Origin: Tubulanus polymorphus
Taxonomy: Eukaryota > Nemertea > Palaeonemertea > Tubulaniformes > Tubulanidae
Assembly: GCF_964204645.1 (NCBI RefSeq)
Contig: NC_134028.1
Coordinates: 1,302,001 to 1,366,000 of the forward strand
Length of the DNA stretch: 64,000 nt
Reading direction: 5' to 3'
The notes beneath the pieces were generated by a model. That model saw only the letters and a list, made by a program, of their open reading frames with translations. It had not been told where the DNA came from and made no database searches. The stretch's first letter is position 1; each line of letters opens with the position of its first letter. The position numbers and the translations under genes were made by a program. Below, in pieces: positions 35,286-63,799 of the stretch.

Positions 35286-38200
35286 TTATAACGCGTTTCG
35301 TTGAATTCCATGTAAACCGGAAAATGAAGACGAATAAAGTATATCATTTCTCGCCATCAAATGTGCCCTTGGTGTTCTCGGAGGATAAACATTATTCACC
35401 CTGTTTGGATAACCGAACGGTAGAGGTGGTCTGAAGAAGTTCAAATCTCTATAATTCGTCGTCGGATTTCGGTGACGATGAGTTGGATATATGTGATACG
35501 ACGAATTGACGGATGGAGGCGGTTTTAATTTAAAAAGATTATAGTTCGGTTGATTTTGAAGACGTTTCGCGCGGGAATTTGAACAGTTTTGAAGTTTAAT
35601 CGGTTTGTATAACGGTAACTGTAGTGATTGTGACGATTGACGAGTCGTAATTGATTGCGTGCTAATTTCTCGAGTTAGTGTTGGAGATGTCTGTGTCTCG
35701 GCGTTTGACTTCTTATCTAACTCAGTTTGCACCGACACGTCCAATCTAATCGTTTTCGAGGGTATTCCACTGTCGTCGGAGCGAGAATGTTTTCTACTGA
35801 GATCGATCGGGATATTATGTAGGGTTTTCTCTCCTGTAAAGGAAAGATTTAAAGCTTCTTCTTGAAAAGTGGATCCATCCTGTCTTACACCGATACGTAG
35901 ATCAATCGGTTCTCCTCTATCAGTCGATGCAGGGACGCCAGCGAGGACCTCACTGGTTTTTATTTCTATTGGCTCTCCTTCATGAGTTGATGACGTTCTA
36001 TCAATTGACGTTTCTATTCTCTTGTTATGATGAGACTTCGTACCCTGAAAAGATATGACAAAGTTTTCATTCGATTTGTTTCAGAGGTTCATCTTTGCAG
36101 CAATCCCCGATTGTTACTCATTCTCCCCGCTGAACCACATAATCATCACAACAAAACATTCTGACTTTTAAAATATTGAATGCAACTTACAACGGGTTTC
36201 TTCGGAAACAACCCATCAACGTTTCGGTTCCTGAATTCAGCGGGTGACGCTTTCTTCGGAATCAACCCATCAACATTTCGGTTTCCCAATTCCGCTGGTG
36301 ACGCTTTCTTCGGAAACAACCCATCAACATTTTGGTTTCTGAATTCAACGGGTGACGCTTTCTTCGGAAACAACCCATCAACATTTCGGTTTCTTAATTC
36401 AGCGGGTGACGCGTTGATTATCGAGAACCATTTATCTATAACCTTATCAATGAGAGATGAATCTATAATTCGCGTTATGTTGTTGTTCGCGTCGTCCTCA
36501 GTTGAAATCATTGTAGATTCATCACAAATGTTCATGTTTTGTATTGGTTGGCGATTATCTACATCACTTCCACGCGAGAGAGCCCGTTGAAACTCCCTGT
36601 GCGCAGAGTGAATAGACCAACTACTACTTAGGTCTTCACAACTCTGTGATTCTTCACTAGTCGAGGTGTTTAACGTATTCCAAAGAAGCGTAGGCTTAGT
36701 TGTTGTAGATGCATGGTTGCATCCTCTTGAACCTCGATGCTCGGTAGAATCTGCTGGAACATTTACAATACTATTTTGTTGATATGTTGATATTGAATCT
36801 TGTTTGGAAGAGGCTGCTAGATTTTCGGGTTGGATGATAGATGAATGGGTCACTGGCGCAACTAGTTGAAGCGTCAACTCATCAGGTGACGAAACACACT
36901 GACGAGCTGCAGAATCTTGATGAAGATTATCAGTCGCAATAGAGGAGTCACGTTGAAGGGTCGCTTCATTAACAGGTGGCGAAACACACTGACTAGCTGC
37001 AGAATCTTGACGAAGATTACCAGTCACAATAGAGGAGTCACGTTGAAGGGTCGCTTCATCTACAGGTGACGAAACACACTGACTAGCTGCAGAATCTTGA
37101 CGAAGATTATCAGTCACAATAGAGGAGTCACGTTGAAGGGTCGCTTCATCAACATGTGGCGAAACAAACTGACTAGCTGCAGAATCTTGACGAAGATTAC
37201 CAGTCGCAATAGAGGAGTCACGTTGAAGGGTCGCTTCATCCGGGACAGCACACATAGATTGAGTCACTACTGGGGATTTTTGTTGAGGAGCAATGGATTC
37301 AGCTTTAGATGACGATGTTGATGATTTGTGGCTTGTGATGATCGTTTCATCGATTAAGACAGGTGGATCATTCGTATGAGAACAGAGCAGTGTTTCAGTT
37401 GAATCGACAGAATACCGCCTCACAACTTCATCTATGAGATTTTCTAAATTGGAAATTTCTCGATCCGACATTGCACGATTTTTTATCTTTCGTTTTTTCT
37501 TTATTGGACTAACGATGTAATATTGATTTCCACCAATTAACCGGAGTTTTATCGGCAGCACCATCGACGGAGCAACGTCAAAATCATCATCTACCGTACT
37601 TGACATAGGACGTACGACCAGTTCGTTCTGTCGCATCCTTTTTCCATTTTCGTTTTCAGTATCAAAACTGAGTTTCCTTTTCAACGTTTCGATGTTTTCG
37701 GATTCATTTTGTGAGTTATATTTACGATTTTTCCATGAACTTTCGAACAATACGGTTTCCGGTGCAGGATCCGTTTCGCTTTCGTAAAACACAGTCAGAT
37801 TATCATCGACAAGTTCTGATGAAGGAAACGTAATGGAACTCGAATTTTCATTTGACACACTGAATGTCAATCCGCTAGTTCCATCACTGACAGCAGCATC
37901 ACCGTATTTCAGAAATTCCAAAGTGCCTTTCATCGGTGACCTAGATTGGTCAGGTACATATAATTGTAAACTTTCGATCAAATCCACTCGCGTCGAGATT
38001 ACGTCACTGAGAATTGCGTCACGATATATTTCTTTTCTTCTTTTAAGCATTCGATTTTTGATCGATGCTGACGAGTCGTAATCGACAACTCGTCTGGTGG
38101 GATATCTAGTGCTTGTACAGTCATCATTCATGCAGGCTGATTTACATGAACTTAATGACATATTCTGGTCAATTGTTGAAGCCGTTAGTTCATTCTCATC

Positions 38201-41200
38201 AACTTCACTCAATTTCAAATCTTTACACTCGGGTTGGTTTTCTTTATTCACACATGTGTTGATATCAGAGGTTACTCCATCGAGTTGCAAAGACGCCGCA
38301 AAATCTTTCGCCTGAGTTGTGTCGTATCCGGAACTATTAGATAGGGTTTTATGTAGCGTGGAACACTCGAGACCTAATTCATTCAGATTGTTCGTAGTTT
38401 CTACAGTTTGCTCATTTTGACTACTAGGCATATTTTCAAGGTTTACAACAATCCTGGAAACATCTTCCATGTTTATATCAGTTCGTTCATTGTCAGTTTT
38501 CGATGAATCGATCCCAGTACATGTATCGACAATTACATTCGCAACATCAATCTGTACACTTCCCTGTTCCGAGCTCAACTTCGTATGAATGCCTCCTCTT
38601 CCTATCGAAACATTTAAATTATTTGCCTCGGTGTCTTCATCAGGTTTTTCGATTTTAACATGAATACTTATGTCATTTGTACACCCATCATCTTCAATCC
38701 AAACTTTTGAAGTGTAGTTCAATATTTCATGATCATCGATGCTTTGTAAGAATTTTACCACGAGTTCGTTGGCAAAAACGTTCGCGATATTCGTAAATAA
38801 GACATGTTCAATACAAGACATCATAGAGACGACCACATCATCATCAAGACGTTTGCCAGTTATCGAAATATATTTCGATTCGTAGAGCATAAACAACTGA
38901 CGTGTTGCGCTAGATAATTTGAGTACCATTCCAACCAATGACGATTCGGTTGTTATTATTTCCTCGATGATTTCTGTTGACTCGGAGGTTACATCATTTT
39001 TGAGACATGTTTCCAGTATTTTCTTATCCTCAGCAGATGTGAGTTTACACAGTTCATTAGTGAGTGTAGTGATTATATTAGAAACAGCATCTGCATCCCT
39101 CGATTGATCGGACGTCACTAAAATCTGAGTTATCTTTGATTCAAGCAACTCGCGAAATATGTTAAGTTTTTCATTTTGCTGACCATGTTGTATGCTAAGC
39201 CAATTAGATACAGTTTTGTCCGTTTCAGTTAAAGCTTTAGCCGATATGACGCCTTCGCCAGAAGCATCAAAACAGCTAATTGCTTCTGTTTTGGAGACGG
39301 TATTGTAGGGATGATCTAATTCCGAGCTGGAAATTTCTACCTCATGTTGAATATCAATGCGATCGGATGAAAGATAAGTCACTTGAGGTTGTACTTCATT
39401 AGTATATACATTTTCATCAGCAATGGCATAAGCATCAACTTGTTCATCAGTACGATAATCATTTAAAACCAACTTGCTTTCATCAGCGGCATGGCGCCTC
39501 TCTTCTTCATTAACCACAGTCTTCTCTATATCTATCTCGATAATCTGAGGAGCATTCCTATTCTGCTGAACCTCCTCAATCACAATCAAATCAATCTCAG
39601 GAGTGTCTTCTTGTTCATTCTTTTTACTATTAATTTCCTCTATGAAATCAATCTCAGGAGCATTCCTATTTTGCTGAACCTCCTCGATCAAATCAATCTC
39701 AGGAGCATTCCTATTTTGCTGAACCTCCTCAATCACAATCAAATCAATCTCAGGAGTGTCTTCTTGTTCATTCTTTTTACTATTAATTTCCTCTATGAAA
39801 TCAATCTCAGGAGCATTCCTATTTTGCTGAACCTCCTCGATCAAATCAATCTCGGGAGCATCTTCTTGTTCATTCTTTTTGCTATGAATCTCTTCTATCA
39901 AATCGATCTCAGGAGCATTCCTAATTTGCTGAGCCTCTTCAATTAAAATCAAATCAATCTCAGGAGCATTCCTATTTTGCTGAACCTCCTCAATCACAAT
40001 CAAATCAATCTCAGGAGTGTCTTCTTGTTCATTCTTTTTACTATTAATTTCCTCTATGAAATCAATCTCAGGAGCATTCCTATTTTGCTGAACCTCCTCG
40101 ATCAAATCAATCTCGGGAGCATCTTCTTGTTCATTCTTTTTGCTATGAATCTCTTCTATCAAATCGATCTCAGGAGCATTCCTAATTTGCTGAGCCTCTT
40201 CAATTAAAATCAAATCACGCTCAGGAGCATTCCTATTTTGCTGAACCTCCTCAATCACAATAAAATCGATCTCAGGAGCATTCCTAATTTGCTGAACCTC
40301 TTCGATAACAATCAAATCAATCTCGGGAGCGTCTTCCTGTTCATTCTTATTACTATAAATCTCCTCAATCATGTCAATCTCAGGAGCAGATTCTTGAGCA
40401 ATTTCATCTTGCTCATTCGTGTTCCTTTGCATCTCCTCAATATCATCCAAATTCAGAATTTCAGTAGTATCGCTCCAAGTATCTTCTTCACAGGGAAGCA
40501 AAGCATTATCATCAAACGTTTCTACCATCGAGTCACTTTCATTAACTCCATTGCGAATACCCTCAGAACTATGAAGTCTTTTTTCAGCAACAGTATTATT
40601 CAAACTGTCACATGAAGCTAATTCCTCAAGGGCAGCTTTGTTTTTCCAAATATCACTCTCAGAGTTCGAACTCAGACTACCCACAGCCCACTCACAAGTA
40701 ATAGATTGTTCACTGTCCACTGCTTCATGATTCACTACATGATCACCATTATCATCAGTGTCATCGTTGTCATCAGTATCATCGTTGTCATCAGTATCTA
40801 TGAGTAACGAATAATCAACATCACTAGCGCAGAAATCATCATCATCATCAGTTACATGTGATAATAAGTCCTCATCATCATCAGTTGGACACCTATTCGC
40901 TTGAAATTGTAGAAAGTTTTGAAATCTTAAATTCAGATCATTTTCAGTATTATCATCATCAAAAACAACACTGTGATCTCCAAGCTCATCTAAGTAACCC
41001 GCCAGTGAGTTATTTGTCTTTCTCACATGACAATTTTCGTGCTGCAGTTTAGCAGAATATTCGGATTTCGACATGTCCAATAACGAATTACCAATTTCAG
41101 GCAGAGATATAAAGTTTTCAAAATCGACTAGTTCTGAATCCTCTGATTTGATAAGTAGATTTTCAAACGCCTTTTTGCACAGTGGAACACTGAATTCATC

Positions 41201-41720
41201 AACGCGAGTTAATACAACCTTCAGATCTTCGTGAATATTGAATTTTCGTCTGAGTTCATCCTCGCGGGTATCTCTATCAGATCGATGCATTCTGGTATTC
41301 AATATCTTATCATCGGAATCATCTACAATACAACCAAATATACATTTACTTTGAACATTAGCAACAACGATGAGAGACAGCTAGCGGAATCATCGAATCA
41401 AGCATTTTATCTACATTGTTACGATAAAGAAATTTACCACTACTTAAACTGTTCGATCTTTGACCAACAGTCACGGACCGAAGTTGTCTGTGGCAAAGAC
41501 GTTTTTTCGTGGATCCACAAACTCGGCAAGGTTGTATCGAAAGTCTCTTTCCCGACACTGGTGACCAAACCGCTGCCCACTTACTTTCCATGTTTGAAGG
41601 CGGGGGACTCGGGGGTGGGCTATCAGGAGAATAGTCGAGACATCCCGAACCAAGTGAGTATGAATGACGCATAGCACTGTCATCAGATCCAGAATGGTTG
41701 AATTTAGATGAATTTCTCAT
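35286..41720 (-). CDS. large acidic repeat-containing protein, unknown
   Basis: Three coding exons join in phase: 41720-41438, 41322-36191 and 36044-35286, giving 6,174 nt and 2,057 aa. The first begins at ATG shortly after an acceptor, so a 5' UTR exon lies upstream; AAAG|GTATTT near 43217 is a candidate donor. The N-terminus is proline-rich (SPDSPPPSPPPS) with a CRVCGSTKKRLC cysteine pair. Next come Asp/Glu-rich segments including a DDNDDTDDNDD run (about 260-290), a long tandem repeat of EEVQQNRNAPEIDLI-type modules (about 390-690), repeats of EATLQRDSSIVTGNLRQDSA (about 1454-1572) and four copies of FPKKASPAEFRNRNVDGL (about 1730-1805). Basic patches (SPIKKKRKIKNR, RMLKRRKEIYR) look like nuclear localisation signals. 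Most of the chain should be disordered. I do not recognise a family; a nuclear or chromatin-associated role is only a guess. An alternative donor for exon 1 (about 41380) is possible but weaker. Confidence 0.75.
36195..36415 (-). repeat. intragenic tandem repeat, about 60 bp, 4 copies
   Basis: Four units encode LFPKKASPAEFRNRNVDG variants in the acidic-repeat gene. Differences are mostly single substitutions (PAEL, PVEF, NQN). Confidence 0.9.
36890..37245 (-). repeat. intragenic tandem repeat, about 87 bp, 4-5 copies
   Basis: Units encode VDEATLQRDSSIVTGNLRQD followed by SAASQCVSSP-type endings. Copies are close in DNA sequence, indicating recent expansion or homogenisation. Confidence 0.9.
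39536..40430 (-). repeat. intragenic tandem repeat encoding EEVQQNRNAPEIDLI modules
   Basis: About 17 short modules of two alternating kinds: a type with VQQNRNAPEIDLI and a type with HSKKNEQEDAPEIDLI. They are arranged in larger blocks of about 260 bp that are nearly identical (for example 39570-39830 and 39960-40220). All copies stay in frame. Confidence 0.9.
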
Positions 41721-42174
41721 TTTCTTCAATGCTATATGAGGAGAAATAGATGAAAAACAAATAGAAACTAGTTGGATGAAGACTTAAGTGAACCTGTCTA
41801 CTGAAAAGAAATTATGAGAGTTCAAATAGCAAGCTTATATTCCAAGGTAACTTAAGTACCTGACCATAAGTACCCACAGAAAAAGTCCACTTTTCCAGCA
41901 AAAATGGCACGAAAAAAATGTCCTCTATTCATAATCTATTTCTCTTACCTGTCAATAGTCATATAAGAGTTTTCAAGTTAAACAAACATTTGTGTATAAT
42001 CTATTTTGACTAAAGGCAGGCACAATTCACCTTATTCATACTATCTCAATGTGGAGGAAAAATTTCATGATAATTAAAAAAGGCATCTGAACATTCATAT
42101 CATACTATCCTTAGGTCGAGATCTAATCACTGATTGACTTGAGTCAATAAATGCTAAAAAGAGTACAACCAAGT

Positions 42175-42199
42175 GTATATATATATATATATATATATA
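42175..42199. repeat. (TA)n microsatellite
   Basis: An uninterrupted TA run of about 12 dinucleotides. Confidence 0.9.
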
Positions 42200-42330
42200 C
42201 CATCATATAAGATCAATAACCTAGTTTTTACTGTAAGTTAAACACTAATTACAATATAGAATAAAAACTGGGTCATAGATTCTCTAATCTGAGACAAACA
42301 AAAAAGTAGAATAATTAAATATCATTGTTA

Positions 42331-42487
42331 CACAGTCAACCCCCTATAAACTGCCACCCTCTCTTGATACCAGATTTCTTGTTTATAACAACGGAACATC
42401 AGCAGTTTTGGAACTAGTCAAACTAAACTTCCATAACCGCCAAATACATGTCACCATCCTGGGCAGAATATCAGAGGGTTGACTGTC
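42331..42487. mobile_element. Tigger/pogo-like MITE
   Basis: Imperfect inverted ends: CACAGTCAACCCCCTATAAA on the left against the complement of AGAGGGTTGACTGTC on the right. TA lies directly on each side (42329-42330 and 42488-42489), consistent with a TA target duplication as in Tc1/mariner-pogo elements. The length is 157 bp and there is no coding capacity. Confidence 0.65.
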
Positions 42488-43644
42488 TAATGGTCTGTAA
42501 TGGTCTGTAGCTACCGTTTAGATAAACAACTCAAGTCATTTTAAGTGCAACTAAGAACCTAGTAACACTGAATTACATCATCCATCATTAAAATCCCTGT
42601 TTCTATCTCCAAAGCACTGACTATCCTATCTCCTCTAGCACGCTCACTTTCAACTAGGAAGTTATTAATCTGCACTAATCTAAAATTATTTAAATGTGGG
42701 CATACTGACACACTTGACAATACCAGTTATAACAAGACCTGTTGTCATACTGACATTTGTAAGCAATATGTTTCCTTGCTATGGAAATAGGCTACAAGTG
42801 ATAACAATGTTGGTGAGTTTTTATCAGCCCGCATTTTACTGTCAAGTTATCTGAAAAATCACTTATTTATGGAAATCCTATTACTCTGACTCATTGTATC
42901 GGTCTCTGAAGCTGTAACGAAAAAAAGCTACGACTTAAATGTCATAACACTTGTTCTTATTCATTCCTCACAAATTCATTACTTGTAAACTGGGATGATA
43001 GGAAATGCATATATAACCTTAATCTTCCAGATGGCATTCTACCGAGAATGCTATCGTTGAAAGCAGTTCTCTATATTTTTGGTACTGCCGGTGTTTGTGT
43101 GCACAGCAGCTGGACCGAACTCACAGCTTGCCCTGGCTGGTTATAATCATTACAATCAAATTCTACAGCATCTAACTAAGTAAGAAGATTGATTAAGATT
43201 GGGGATTTTAAATACCTTTCTTGATGTCAACGTAAAATCGTTAATCTCTTGTCTTCCATCATAGACGATATACCGGTAATGTATACACAACACCACAGCA
43301 TCCAACCTGACCTGACACGCCACGATAGATTGTTGTTGCTGCGCCGACGCTAATCAGCACCCGATGTAATAACGCCACGTGCAATCCGCGCGGGAACGCG
43401 GGAGTATACATGGGAAATACCCAGCATCATTCGCATGCAAGGGACGCTTTCTCCAGCGAGCCAGGACTCCTGGGCGGACGGCGCGCTTTTATTTCTACTC
43501 GTGGGATGGTGATGATGATACCATCCCTTTAGGCGATCGGGTTTAAAGTCTCTCCTCCTAGGTCTAAAGTCTCCACATATATTTCTTTATATAATGGTAT
43601 ATAATGGAAAGAACGATGATTAACAATACTCAAATTCAAATACA

Positions 43645-43650
43645 TTTATT
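43645..43650 (-). terminator. poly(A) signal of delphilin gene
   Basis: AATAAA on the minus strand, about 350 bp after the delphilin stop codon. Confidence 0.55.
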
Positions 43651-43996
43651 TCCTCATTATGTATGTACACATAGACTGCATAGCTGAAAAGTGCATTTTA
43701 ACCTATTCGTAAAATATAATAATTACATTTAAAAATATTTATAAACTTATTAACCAATTTAATTACACGAAACGGACGTTTAAATGGTCCCGGAAAGCGA
43801 ACCGTTCTCCATCGAAAATGTTGCGAATGTTTAGAGTCCCTTTTAGTGTAAATGCGTCAACGGGAATCATTTTTTGTATTAGGAGAACAAGTCTCGGGAC
43901 GAAGAATCGAAAGAACACAAAATATCTCGACGATGCCGCATCAATGTTACGTCTCAATCATTTCGTAAACAACGGTTATTGCGAAGTCTCTCAATG

Positions 43997-59751
<15,755 letters not shown>

Positions 59752-62204
59752 TTCGATATACTCCGATATTTAGTTATTATCCGTTTGATATGAAACTAAA
59801 ATAATTCCAAAAATGCTCCATCGTTCGGCTGGTCAGGTGGTTTACGTATATACAAGAATAATTGCGCAAGAATTTCTGAAATATCGAAGAATGGAGTTGA
59901 TAACCGAGCGAGTAAGCGTTGACTCTTATTCATTTCATAGAATTAACTCTTTAGTCGAATTCCAACAAGGAATCGTGGAATCGGGTCCAGAATGAGAGAT
60001 TTCTACTGTTTCATATATACATCTGTACATGTCGGATATTAATGCCCACGCGTGTATAATGCATATTTATTGGAAGCAACATGTTTTACATTCTATTTAC
60101 ATTGAAGGTACTTCTATAATAAGATCAATAATCGCTTTTACGTCGTTTATATAAATTCCATATCGAAATTGAATTTCAATATGTTTTCATTCCGGTATTC
60201 TATATACTGCACTTCCGGCGCATGGAATGAAACCGATTTCTTACTGTAATGATTAGATTTTTTCTCCACGAGTTCATTATATACCGAAACACGCGAAACA
60301 CAGTTCATAGATACACGTAGGAATATCCGTTTTAGATTGAAATAAACTATATTGCGATAAACTAACGTCATCGCGTTAACATGTATATACCTTAGTTTTC
60401 ATAATTGAATATATCAACTTCGATTCAATGATCTCAAATTCAAATTTCAATATGTATTTCGACTCCATTTAAAAATTCAAATTCCTGGGCTAGAATTAAC
60501 ACCTATAGACTGTAATTACGTGTCTGTATTTGCTAAAATTCATGGCGCAGTTTGATTAAATTAATGCAAATGTGTTTCGAATTATGCCATTCTATCTCAC
60601 ATAAACGAGCTGATACGGGTCCCTGATACCCGTTACCCATAAAATTAACCAATAAAATTTAAGAACTTACCGATTCTATTTACATGGTTTTTTCTTAAAT
60701 CAAATATGAAATCCTTGTGTTTAATTAGGAGAATGTTTGTCCTGGTGTATCGTGTATTACTAATTAACCACACCCGAGTTCGGTACTGCGTATAAAACTG
60801 TACACAACACAATCCTGTATGTGTCGTCCTGTCCTAGAGCTGTAAATACTATATGCGAGCAATAACGTCCCAGCTGTGATAAATAATGTATGTTATGGCG
60901 CTACGCAAGCGCACATGTCGCCTGGTGAATTCATCATCAGCTCTCTCTCTCTCTCTCTAGAATCTACAGCTCTACCTATCTATTAATCATGGAAAAACTG
61001 ACGCAAAAAACTCGTATTATATAATTAATGAAGGAGCCTTTTGTTCGGGAGAGCGAAATTTTCCACTGTCGAAACGTCAAAGTGATAAGTGTGAACGAAC
61101 TGAATACAATACGAGTCCTGCTTTAAGTTATCGGTTTTCACGCAATATATTCAACCACTTGTAACTGTTTAAATTCAAGTGAGAATATTAATGAGAAGTC
61201 AGACAGTTTTATTCTATGATGATATTTCAGAGAGCCAACAATAGTAGTGTATTGTATCAATATTAATAATATTTAAACCATTATTCTATAATTTATTACA
61301 CTTTTTCAGTAATTTCTGGAATTGTTGTTTTAAAAATGTGTCACCATTAAGAATAGATTGAATTTAGAAATTTCCAGCGTTCTCGCATTTTTGGTGCAAT
61401 GACCGACTATTTTTTTTACTTTAGGGGCCATTTTTTTAAACACGTCTGTATCTATTTGATTGGAGTAATTACCACCAGGGGGTGCTGTAGCGTTTCGCGG
61501 TTGTTCCAAAAATAACATTCTTCATTGCTATATATGGCGGACATCAGCTCTCAGCAGTAGAAACCACCTGTAGTACGCAGACTATTATAGCATCGTAGAT
61601 TACCAACTCTCCTGATACCACTGCACCCGTCTGAGGGTCACGAGGAAGTCCCCCAGGGCAGCATGAAGTAAAGGGTTCAATTTATGAGGAATTTGCAAAT
61701 TATGATTCACAAATTCAGAGCAACGTTTGGGAAAATTTGATCGCCATTGATTCGGACTTCGATTGGTCTGAAAGCTGAGGAAAGTCCACGTAGGTTTGAA
61801 GTGGTATCTTTTAGCTCTGCTGTTTGGGGAGGAATAAGTTTGAACCCATTTCAGGAGATACCCACTAGAATGGATTATAATGTAAAGTAAACACCATAAT
61901 GCAGAAACTATCTTTTTATTCTTTCGAAAAACCAACAATCTTTGAATTATTTTACAAGAAGCTGCAGCAAAACCGTATAATACACTGAATGTATGTTAGG
62001 AACACACTTCGCTCGCCATAAAACATTATTAATATAGCTATTATTCACAACTGGATTTTCTTATTTCATTTCTCTGTTTCATTATCCATAATTCATAATG
62101 ATAAAAATGTAAACAGAATATTGTAATTATTTCGCTATAACTCATCAGTATAAAGAACATTACTAATTCGTAATAAATAAGATATGAAGCCACAATTATT
62201 GTCT
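59752..62204. other. upstream of delphilin, no gene recognised
   Basis: The delphilin promoter and 5' UTR should be near 59752-60400 but no clear core motif stands out. A CT microsatellite lies at 60943-60959. Minus-strand open frames at 61330-61938 could not be linked to splice sites or a family. Confidence 0.4.
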
Positions 62205-62480
62205 CATCGCACCACTCTCTTGTTAGTACATAATCTTCATCTTATGTGACCACAGTCCGTAAGGTCAACCTTACGTCGAAGCGACAAACAAACCTCCCAC
62301 ACACCACTCAGCGCAATCTATACACTGACCAAATACGTAGGATTTGGATTGTTCAGCGCAAACCAGTTTGGCATGTACCGACAAAAGGTCTCGTTACCGT
62401 TATGTAATGAAGGTAGTGGCTTCAATTTACGCCAGTCCTGTACACGACAATTTGACCATGGAACAACGGGTTTAATCCAG
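62205..62480 (+). repeat. dispersed repeat family, copy 3 (longest)
   Basis: It contains TGTGACCACAGTCCGTAAGG, ACGTCGAAGCGACAAACAAA, CCAAATACGTAGGATTTGGA and GCAAACCAGTTTGGCATGTA in the same order as copy 4, with scattered substitutions. Confidence 0.7.
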
Positions 62481-63317
62481 TGTTTTACTATATATGACAA
62501 TATGACATGTACATAGTTAGAATTTTGATATCAAATATATTTTCTTAATCAAATCATAAGCGTCCTTGAGATGAAGGAAGATATTTCGAATTTTCCAAGT
62601 GTATCTTTTTTACAGAAAATATGCATCCAATTGTTTATATGTATATACTTTCAATTTGATATCATACGCGCCCGAGTTTCCTCCTCGCCGAACAGAACAT
62701 CGTCTATCAGAACATCCGAACATCCACAGCCATTTCAGATGAGCCTTAGGCTATATATAATAGAAGATATGATACAGCTCCAGTTCTATCAACTCTCGCT
62801 GATTAAGTATGCGGGGAAAAAAATGAAAACATCGCTGCAGAAAAAAAGCAATCAGGAAGACAACGAACAGGTTCCAGTGTCCACTATTAAGTGAGCTGAA
62901 CCATGAACTGGATCAGAGCGAACTCTAGAATCAGCTCAGCGCTCAACTCATATTTACAAATACCATATTTACACTTACTTTGTACAATTTCAGGTTTTGC
63001 TTTTAGTTATAATGATATACTGTACATACCGTCCACATACATAGGATGAAACAAAAACAACTGCTTACACTAGTCAATTAACTGACCATCATCCCTAATG
63101 CCTTTAGTATATAACATCTATTAGATTCATAATTATATATAGTATCATTCTTAACCAATAAACAAACTACATTCTAGTAATTGATATCAGCAATTATAGC
63201 ATTAACAATTTACAATTTGATTCATAACTTTGATATAACTTAATAAACAAAACGTCCCGTTTTAGCACCAATACTTTTTACGAAATACAAGAGCATTATC
63301 TAGAATTGCGTTAAATG
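62481..63317. other. no gene recognised
   Basis: AT-rich sequence between a dispersed repeat and the membrane-protein exon; the latter's 3' UTR may occupy the right part. Confidence 0.4.
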
Positions 63318-63617
63318 TTAGAGTACGATTTCCTCACTGGAAACGGTCCAGTAAATGTTGACTTGTTCTATTGTTGTATTGTTGTATCTCGTACGAACGA
63401 ACTTGAAAGGCCAGACGTAACAAAACGGCATCACGAAACTGATACGAAAAGGGCGTTGTATCCGTAGAACAGCGAATACACAATAAGCGACTATTGTAGA
63501 AATCAGTATTTCCATTTTGTTTCTAATCCGAAGATATTTTTTTACAATCACAATCACACTGATGATTATCAATATTATCACAAGCACATTATTTCTTATT
63601 ATTCCGAATAAATGTTC
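63318..63617 (-). CDS. terminal exon of a membrane protein, unknown
   Basis: On the minus strand an acceptor TTTTCAG is followed at 63617 by 99 open codons and a TAA stop. The reading starts EHLFGIIRNN, then a hydrophobic stretch VLVIILIIISVIVIVKKY typical of a membrane helix, and a second moderately hydrophobic segment (ILISTIVAYCVFAV). It ends with a basic, aromatic C-terminus. The phase is 0 and the length is exactly 100 codons. The remaining exons would be right of the window. The family is not recognised; a receptor or transporter tail is possible. Confidence 0.5.
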   Translation of the reverse strand, partial: EHLFGIIRNNVLVIILIIISVIVIVKKYLRIRNKMEILISTIVAYCVFAVLRIQRPFRISFVMPFCYVWPFKFVRTRYNNTTIEQVNIYWTVSSEEIVL

Positions 63618-63799
63618 CTGAAAATGAAAAGAAAAAAAAAATTGAACATCATGAGATTACTGAATGAAAGGTTTAAATAGATGATGCAAGTTACAAAGCT
63701 AATCGAGTTTTTTTCAAGGAATGGGTTTGGAATTTGTAGCTTTTTATCGGTCAAAATTAAAAGAAAGATTTAAAAAAAAGCTATTATTGGAATGGATTA

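Larger units (their letters stand above)
41721..43996. other. 5' region of the acidic-repeat gene and delphilin 3' UTR
   Basis: It holds the probable 5' UTR intron of the acidic-repeat gene (donor near 43217), a TA microsatellite at 42175-42199, a MITE at 42331-42487, a GC-richer putative promoter area at 43300-43480, and the delphilin 3' UTR. Confidence 0.5.

Noticed and set aside
39491-40615. Leu/Ile-rich plus-strand open frames
   Set aside because: They are antisense to the in-frame acidic repeats of the minus-strand gene and are created by that repetition.
41231-41674. 147-codon plus-strand open frame
   Set aside because: It overlaps the first coding exons of the minus-strand acidic gene, which have consistent splice phases.
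61330-61938. Two minus-strand open frames upstream of delphilin
   Set aside because: No acceptor or donor in phase joins them, and no family is recognisable.
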